A DNA stretch of 10,707 nucleotides from Lactobacillus delbrueckii. Its GTDB lineage: Bacteria > Bacillota > Bacilli > Lactobacillales > Lactobacillaceae. The DNA lies in assembly GCA_004556255.1 (NCBI GenBank), contig SFHY01000093.1, positions 1 through 10,707 on the forward strand, given 5' to 3'. The notes under the pieces were generated by a model that was not told where the DNA came from, did no database searches, and saw only the letters and a list, made by a program, of their open reading frames with translations. Both the position numbers and the translations under genes were made by a program. This document shows, piece by piece, positions 6,251 through 10,707 of this stretch (position 1 is its first letter; each line of letters opens with the position of its first letter).

Positions 6251-9200
6251 ATGAAAGCAAGAAGCGAGACCCGGATCAAGCAGATGGCGGCAGTTGCGGC
6301 TGCAGGTATTGGGGCAGTCAGCCTGGGCGCGGCAAATTTGCCTCAGCCAGTCAGCGCAGCCACTAATGACGTGCAGGCTAGTTCCAGCCAGGATGACTTG
6401 AAGACGGCCCAAGAGAACGTTAAGACGGCTGAAGCGGAAAACACGCAAGCTCAGCAGGCGGCCAGCCAGGCGCAAAGCGCGGTTGCTGACCAGGAAAGTG
6501 CAGTCAATGAAGCCCAAAAGGCCAATGAAGCTGCTCAAGCTTATTTGACCGCGGCCCAAGACGCGCAAGTTGAAGCTGCTAAAAACGCGGAGGCAAACAA
6601 GGCCACTCAAGCAGCTGATCAAGCCAATTTAGACCAGGCAAAAGAAGCGCAAACTAAGGCAGGGCAAGCCCTCCAGGACGCGCGGAATAATTCAGCAGCT
6701 GCCAGTCAAGCAGCCAGCGAGCAGGAAAAAGAGGTCAGCCAAAAGGAAGAGACAGCAAAGCAAGCCAAAGAGCAGGCAGCTTCCGCTGCTCAAGCCCAAG
6801 AAACGGCCAAAAGCCAGGCGGGGCAAAAGTCCGTGGCTAAAGACCAGGCAGCTTCTGACCTAAAAAATGCGCAAGACAGCTTAGCCCAAGCTACTGACCA
6901 AGCAAACTCAGCAAATACTGCCGTAGCGAAGAACGAGCAAGATTTGCAAAGCGCCAGCGATGAAGCAAGCACGGCTAAAAAGGCCAATGATGATGCGGTA
7001 AAGGCCCAGGAAACGGACAAGGCGGCAGCAGAAGAAGCCCAAAGCGCGGCTGACCAGGCTCAAACTGTCTATGATTCAGCCAAGGCCAACGCTGATCAAA
7101 AGACTGCTGGCCAGGAAGCAGCGAAAAAGGTTTACGATGATGCGCAAACCGTTAGGACTACAGCAGAAGCCGAGAAGACCGCGGCGGTTAATGATGAAGC
7201 CAAGGCTAAGTCTGCCGTAGACACTGAGGTGGCAACTGAAGTTTTATACAGCGGCGAGCTTCCGGACTTAGAGAATAAGGTCAAGACCGCGAAACTTGCC
7301 TATAACTACCACAAGCGGGAGACTGAAACGCGGCAGAATACTTTTGAGAATACTTACCAAAAAGCTGTAACTGACGCGGAAGCCAATCTCCAGGCCACAA
7401 AGACGGCAGAAGGCGACGTTAACAAGATTGTTTTGCCAGACGGCTTTTTAGAGGCGGCACAGGAATACTATGTTGCCGACGAAAATAGCAAGGCGGCAGC
7501 CGCCCAGAAGCTGTATGAAGTTGGGCAAAAGGGCCTGCCAGGCTTTACCTACAACAACCGCTACATTTCCGCGGCCGCTGATGAAGGCCGGAAGGTGGAA
7601 TTTGTCGCCGGCCAGGTGATGAACGCGGATGACGCTAAGGAACTGACTTTGTACGCGGCTTCCTTGATTAATCCGCTGCGCGAGGCCAATGGCCGGAAGG
7701 CTTACAAGGTCAGCCAGAATTCAGTGCAATATTCCAGTGACGTAGCAAAAGAATATGACGCTGACCAATGGCGGCTGGGAGCGAGAGGTCACGACGTACT
7801 GGCCTTAAACAGAGTTGCAATGGACTACAGCAGCCGCGGCATCTACAGCAACAGTGAAACAGAAAACGCGACCAACGGCTTTGTCTGGTTGAATTACACG
7901 CAAGATGAAAAGGCCAAGGATCTTGCTGAATACACGGCAGTCAGAAACGCGGTCCAAAACGGCCAGGCCTACACGGGCACGATCGGCATGAACAAGCTCA
8001 AGCAGGCAATCTATGAATCAATCTTGGGCTGCCTGGTTGACGACTCCGGGTCAAATTGGGGGCACATGAAGGCCTTCCTTTTTGCCAACCCAGCCAGAAC
8101 GGAATACTTGGGCGTGTCGATTGACCACTTCTTGCAGATCCACTTTAACTCAGTCAGCTTCACCAATGACTCTTCAACCGAATATGAGGTTCCAGCATTA
8201 GGGACAGGGGACCGGCAGAAGGTAATTGACGCGATGACTGAGCTGTCTAAGAAAGAAAGCGCGCGGGATCAATACCAGTACCTTTACTTGGAACCGGAAA
8301 AGACTTATTTTGCTACCGCGACTAGCAAGTTAGAGACGGCTGAAAATGATCTGCGGGCGGCAAAGGATAAAGTGGCCGCGGCAGATGAAGCTGTAAAGAA
8401 GGCCCAAGAAGCCTACACTGCTGCCCAGGAAAAGACGGCAGCTAAGGCAGAAGCTTTGACCAAGGCGCAAGATCTGGCGACTAAGGCAGAGACTGCTTTG
8501 AACGCAGCCAAGGCAGAAACAGCAATGGCACAAACGGCGTTGACCAGTGCTCAGGCCGCTTTGACGGAAAAGCAGGCTGCTTTAAAGGAAAAGACTGCAG
8601 CGGCAAGCACGGCAGAAGCAGCAGTAAAGAGCACGGCGGAAGCCTTGCGGGCAGCAGAGAGCAAGGTAGCGGATTTGACCGCCAAGCTGGCAGCCGCTAA
8701 GGCAGATGTTGAAGAGAGCGCAAAGAAGCTGCAAAGCGCGCAAGCTAGTGTTGCCGCGGCTGAAACGGCAGTCGGGGATGCAGAAAAAGCTGCAGCTGAC
8801 GCAAATGTCGCGGTAGAAGCAGCAAGTGCAGAAGTAGCTGCGGCTAACGTGGCCAGTCAAAAGGCTGAATCTGAATTGGAAACTGCTAAACAGAAACTGG
8901 CGGACTTGCAGACGGCAAAGGCTCAAGCAGAAACTGCTGAAGCTGCGGCTGCAAAAGCAAAGGCAACTGCTGATGCTCAAGTCAGTGAACTTGCTCTTAA
9001 GGCAGAAGAAAGTGCCAAGCTGTCAACGTCCACGGAAAAGGAAGACCAGGCTTTGGAAGCCGCAAAGGCAAGCGCGGCAAGCGCGCAAGCTGCTTTGACC
9101 GCGGCGGAAGCTGATTTGGCGGAAAAGAAGGAAGCATTGGCCACTGCTACGGCAAAATCGGCCGCAACTCTGCACGCTTTGAACCTGGCAAAGGCCCGCC

Positions 9201-10093
9201 TGGCTGCCTTGGAAGCAACACAGCCGACGACTCCGACGGAGCCAAGCAAACCGACGGACCCAACGACTCCAACAGAGCCGACAAAGCCGACAGAACCGAC
9301 GACTCCAACGAAGCCAACAAAGCCGACAGAACCGACGACTCCAACGGAGCCAACAAAGCCGACAGAGCCAACGACCCCAACAGAGCCGACAAAGCCGACA
9401 GAACCGACGACTCCAACGGAGCCAACAAAGCCGACGGAACCGACGAGTCCAACAGAGCCGACGCAACCGACTGAGCCAACGACTCCAACGGAACCGACGA
9501 CACCAACCGAGCCAAGCAAACCGACAGAGCCAACGGAACCAACGACTCCAACAGAGCCAACAAAGCCGATGGAACCAACGACTCCAACGGAACCGACCAA
9601 GCCGACTGAACCAACAACTCCAACGGAGCCGACTAAGCCAACAGAAGAACCGACTCAGCCAAGTACAGAACCGTCAACGGATCCAACTACTAAACCAAGT
9701 ACTGAACCATCAACAGAGCCAAGTACGGAACCGTCTACTGAGCCAACGACAGAACCGACTACCGAGCCGTCCGAAGAGCCTTCTACAGAACCAACTGCTG
9801 AGGAAAATACTGATGAACCAGCTGATACGGAAGAAGATACTGACGGCGGTGACGTTGTGACTGTAGTTAACACGGACGAAGAGCCTGCAACTAAGTCTGC
9901 TGCTAAGACTCCAGCTGCCGTAACTAAGTCAGCTAACACCACGCCGGCAGCCAAGGCACCAGCTACTGCGGCTCAGCTCCCGCAAACCGGTGAGAAGGAC
10001 GCTAAGACTGGCTTCTTGGCAGGTATCCTTTCTCTGCTGGCCGGAGTTTCTCTCTTTGGCTTCAGCTTTAAGAAAAGAAAGCAAGAAAAGTAA
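6251..10093 (+). CDS. LPQTG wall-anchored coiled-coil surface protein with SEC10/PgrA-type domain
   Basis: 1280-residue secreted protein, covalently anchored to peptidoglycan by sortase. Order: signal peptide 1-36 (basic start, hydrophobic 12-30, cleavage after PVSA); Ala/Gln-rich coiled coil about 47-390; globular domain about 393-645; second Ala-rich coiled coil, richer in Lys/Glu/Thr, about 655-985; Pro/Thr/Glu repeats 991-1135; PSTEP-type repeats to about 1180; acidic then Ala/Lys/Pro linker; LPQTG at 1243-1247; hydrophobic 1255-1273; tail KKRKQEK. The globular domain has INPLREANGRKAYKVS, a GARGHD segment, an ENATNGF segment and a WGHMKAFL segment. This resembles the SEC10/PgrA surface-exclusion domain, itself CAP/SCP-like; the assignment is from memory of the pattern. 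I see a single cysteine (Cys594). The shape predicts a long stalk bearing a central head, suited to adhesion, aggregation or limiting mating contact. No conjugation genes lie nearby. A terminator follows; the gene is monocistronic. Confidence 0.9.
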   Translation: MKARSETRIKQMAAVAAAGIGAVSLGAANLPQPVSAATNDVQASSSQDDLKTAQENVKTAEAENTQAQQAASQAQSAVADQESAVNEAQKANEAAQAYLTAAQDAQVEAAKNAEANKATQAADQANLDQAKEAQTKAGQALQDARNNSAAASQAASEQEKEVSQKEETAKQAKEQAASAAQAQETAKSQAGQKSVAKDQAASDLKNAQDSLAQATDQANSANTAVAKNEQDLQSASDEASTAKKANDDAVKAQETDKAAAEEAQSAADQAQTVYDSAKANADQKTAGQEAAKKVYDDAQTVRTTAEAEKTAAVNDEAKAKSAVDTEVATEVLYSGELPDLENKVKTAKLAYNYHKRETETRQNTFENTYQKAVTDAEANLQATKTAEGDVNKIVLPDGFLEAAQEYYVADENSKAAAAQKLYEVGQKGLPGFTYNNRYISAAADEGRKVEFVAGQVMNADDAKELTLYAASLINPLREANGRKAYKVSQNSVQYSSDVAKEYDADQWRLGARGHDVLALNRVAMDYSSRGIYSNSETENATNGFVWLNYTQDEKAKDLAEYTAVRNAVQNGQAYTGTIGMNKLKQAIYESILGCLVDDSGSNWGHMKAFLFANPARTEYLGVSIDHFLQIHFNSVSFTNDSSTEYEVPALGTGDRQKVIDAMTELSKKESARDQYQYLYLEPEKTYFATATSKLETAENDLRAAKDKVAAADEAVKKAQEAYTAAQEKTAAKAEALTKAQDLATKAETALNAAKAETAMAQTALTSAQAALTEKQAALKEKTAAASTAEAAVKSTAEALRAAESKVADLTAKLAAAKADVEESAKKLQSAQASVAAAETAVGDAEKAAADANVAVEAASAEVAAANVASQKAESELETAKQKLADLQTAKAQAETAEAAAAKAKATADAQVSELALKAEESAKLSTSTEKEDQALEAAKASAASAQAALTAAEADLAEKKEALATATAKSAATLHALNLAKARLAALEATQPTTPTEPSKPTDPTTPTEPTKPTEPTTPTKPTKPTEPTTPTEPTKPTEPTTPTEPTKPTEPTTPTEPTKPTEPTSPTEPTQPTEPTTPTEPTTPTEPSKPTEPTEPTTPTEPTKPMEPTTPTEPTKPTEPTTPTEPTKPTEEPTQPSTEPSTDPTTKPSTEPSTEPSTEPSTEPTTEPTTEPSEEPSTEPTAEENTDEPADTEEDTDGGDVVTVVNTDEEPATKSAAKTPAAVTKSANTTPAAKAPATAAQLPQTGEKDAKTGFLAGILSLLAGVSLFGFSFKKRKQEK
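9221..9790 (+). repeat. 36-bp-periodic Pro/Thr/Glu coding repeat, then PSTEP-type units
   Basis: Six consecutive 36-bp units start at 9271, 9307, 9343, 9379, 9415 and 9451, and three more at 9550, 9586 and 9622, encoding variants of TEPTKPTEPTTP. A 63-bp irregular stretch (9487-9549) separates the blocks. From about 9657 the period shifts to short PSTEP/PTTEP units. Copies differ mostly at third codon positions. This is the wall-spanning part of the surface protein. Such tracts change copy number readily, so its length is likely to vary between strains and is prone to assembly error. Confidence 0.9.
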
Positions 10094-10124
10094 GTCCTGA
10101 TTTGGTGAAAATCAGTCCATAAAC

Positions 10125-10166
10125 AAAGAGCTTCAGAAGCATTTGACAACTTCTGGAGCTCTTTTT
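10125..10166 (+). terminator. Rho-independent terminator of the surface-protein gene
   Basis: AAAGAGCTTCAGAAG (10125-10139) pairs with 10150-10164 over 15 bp with one G-U pair, around a 10-base loop, and ends in TTTTT (10162-10166). A smaller hairpin (10097-10103 with 10109-10115) lies between it and the stop codon. Confidence 0.9.
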
Positions 10167-10528
10167 CTTACTTGCATCTTTGTGTTTGTGCCGGGGATGC
10201 AACTGCCAAAAAATCCCTCTTTTTTCAGCTATGCTCATTTTGCGCATTCTCCGTAATCTCTGTGAAAGCGCATTAATATAAAGGAAAACTGCCTAAGCCG
10301 TTTTTAGCAAATGAACATTTCACAAGTTACATTTTTCATTAACTCTCTGTAAAAAACAGGCCAAAAAATTTTTACTACGACAAAATAAATTGCGAAAATC
10401 TTCTGGCAACCGCTTACCTCTTTCTGAAAACCTTTACACTTTAACAAATTTGCTAAAAAATTCACCAAATTTCAAAAAATAGACAGTCCTTGAAATTCTT
10501 TAAAAAACAGCAAAAAGCTGTGTTATTT
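10167..10528. other. Long A/T-tract-rich intergenic region before fumC
   Basis: No gene that I can support on either strand. The stretch from about 10300 has many runs of four to six A's or T's and is far more A/T-rich than its surroundings, suggesting bent DNA or an upstream activating region. Two weak cre-like sequences are present: TGAAAGCGCATTAA at 10263-10276 (12 of 14 to consensus) and GGCAACCGCTTACC at 10405-10418 (11 of 14). A small ACAGC-AAAAA-GCTGT hairpin lies at 10507-10521. Confidence 0.5.
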
Positions 10529-10559
10529 TTAACAAAATTCAAAAAAGCCGTTATATAAT
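10529..10559 (+). promoter_or_regulatory. Candidate promoter of fumC
   Basis: TTAACA (10529-10534, one mismatch to TTGACA) and TATAAT (10554-10559, perfect) with a 19-base spacer. Using the overlapping TTATAT at 10551 instead would make the spacer 16. The start point would lie about 45 bases before the ATG. Upstream A tracts could act as an UP element. Confidence 0.5.
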
Positions 10560-10612
10560 GCAATTAGTTAAGCAAGATTTTTGTAAAAGTTTTTTGTAAG
10601 GAGATTTGTAAG

Positions 10613-10707
10613 ATGGCAGAACAAGAATACCGTATTGAATCAGATACGATCGGTGAAGTTAAGATTCCTAAGGAAGCTCTCTGGGGCCCGCAAACTGAAA
10701 GAAGCCG
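10613..10707 (+). CDS. fumC: Class II fumarate hydratase, N-terminal fragment (3' end outside the window)
   Basis: The first 31 codons (MAEQEYRIESDTIGEVKIP..., then LWGPQTERS) match the conserved start of class II fumarases: YRIE.DT.GEVK.P....WG.QTERS. The enzyme interconverts fumarate and L-malate in the cytoplasm as an iron-free tetramer. Catalytic segments lie beyond the window. Aspartate ammonia-lyase shares the fold, but its N-terminus usually reads closer to R.E.D.LG...VP..AYYG..T.RA, so fumarase is favoured. The ATG follows AAGGAG (10598-10603) by 9 bases. In lactobacilli without a full citrate cycle it would link fumarate and malate pools. It is a new transcription unit, separated from the surface-protein gene by a terminator and a long spacer. 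Confidence 0.85.
   Translation, partial: MAEQEYRIESDTIGEVKIPKEALWGPQTERS

Noticed and set aside
8977..9623. Long minus-strand open frames of Gly/Val/Ser or Leu/Ser-rich repeats
   Set aside because: They mirror the Pro/Thr/Glu repeat of the plus-strand surface gene; low complexity, no ribosome site, no separate function.
9271..9657. 36-bp periodicity resembling a CRISPR repeat length
   Set aside because: Units are contiguous with no unique spacers and encode an in-frame Pro/Thr repeat.
10231..10281. 16-codon open frame MLILRILRNLCESALI
   Set aside because: No ribosome-binding site and too short to support; probably chance.

Overview
The window looks like chromosomal DNA of a low-to-mid GC lactic acid bacterium, most likely Lactobacillus delbrueckii or a close relative. 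Reasons: GC-rich third codon positions in a Firmicutes gene style (strong AAAGGAG ribosome sites, hairpin plus T-tract terminators), a D-2-hydroxyacid dehydrogenase that I recognise as very close to the L. delbrueckii D-hydroxyisocaproate dehydrogenase, and a sortase substrate ending in LPQTG. The species call comes from memory of protein sequences, not from a search.

Layout. Positions 1-1319 hold the C-terminal part of an S9-family serine peptidase. It is followed after 48 bp by the D-2-hydroxyacid dehydrogenase (1368-2369) and a strong terminator (2392-2426). A near-perfect catabolite-response element (cre) and a promoter lead into a cytoplasmic alpha/beta-hydrolase/esterase (2526-3434). 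An IS3-family (IS150-like) insertion sequence occupies 3458-4916. Its left end folds into a 14-bp hairpin, its orfA carries a one-base insertion, and its right end is present twice in tandem (4881-4952). A minus-strand gene (5976-5059) encodes an unrecognised six-helix membrane protein, closed by a hairpin terminator at 5023-5053. Divergent from it across 274 bp is a 1280-residue wall-anchored fibrous protein (6251-10093): signal peptide, Ala/Gln-rich coiled coil, a globular domain resembling the SEC10/PgrA surface-exclusion/CAP type, a second coiled coil, a 36-bp-periodic Pro/Thr/Glu repeat region and an LPQTG anchor. A terminator (10125-10166) and about 440 bp of A/T-tract-rich DNA precede the first 31 codons of a class II fumarase (from 10613).

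How the genes may work together. The first three genes fit peptide and amino-acid catabolism in the cytoplasm: a peptidase releases amino acids, transamination elsewhere would yield 2-keto acids, and the dehydrogenase would reduce these with NADH. The esterase appears to be a separate unit, probably under carbon catabolite control. The surface protein and the divergent membrane protein share an intergenic control region, but no functional link can be shown from sequence. I see no RNA genes, CRISPR arrays, prophage or conjugation genes. The most notable points are the rearranged insertion sequence and the architecture of the surface protein.
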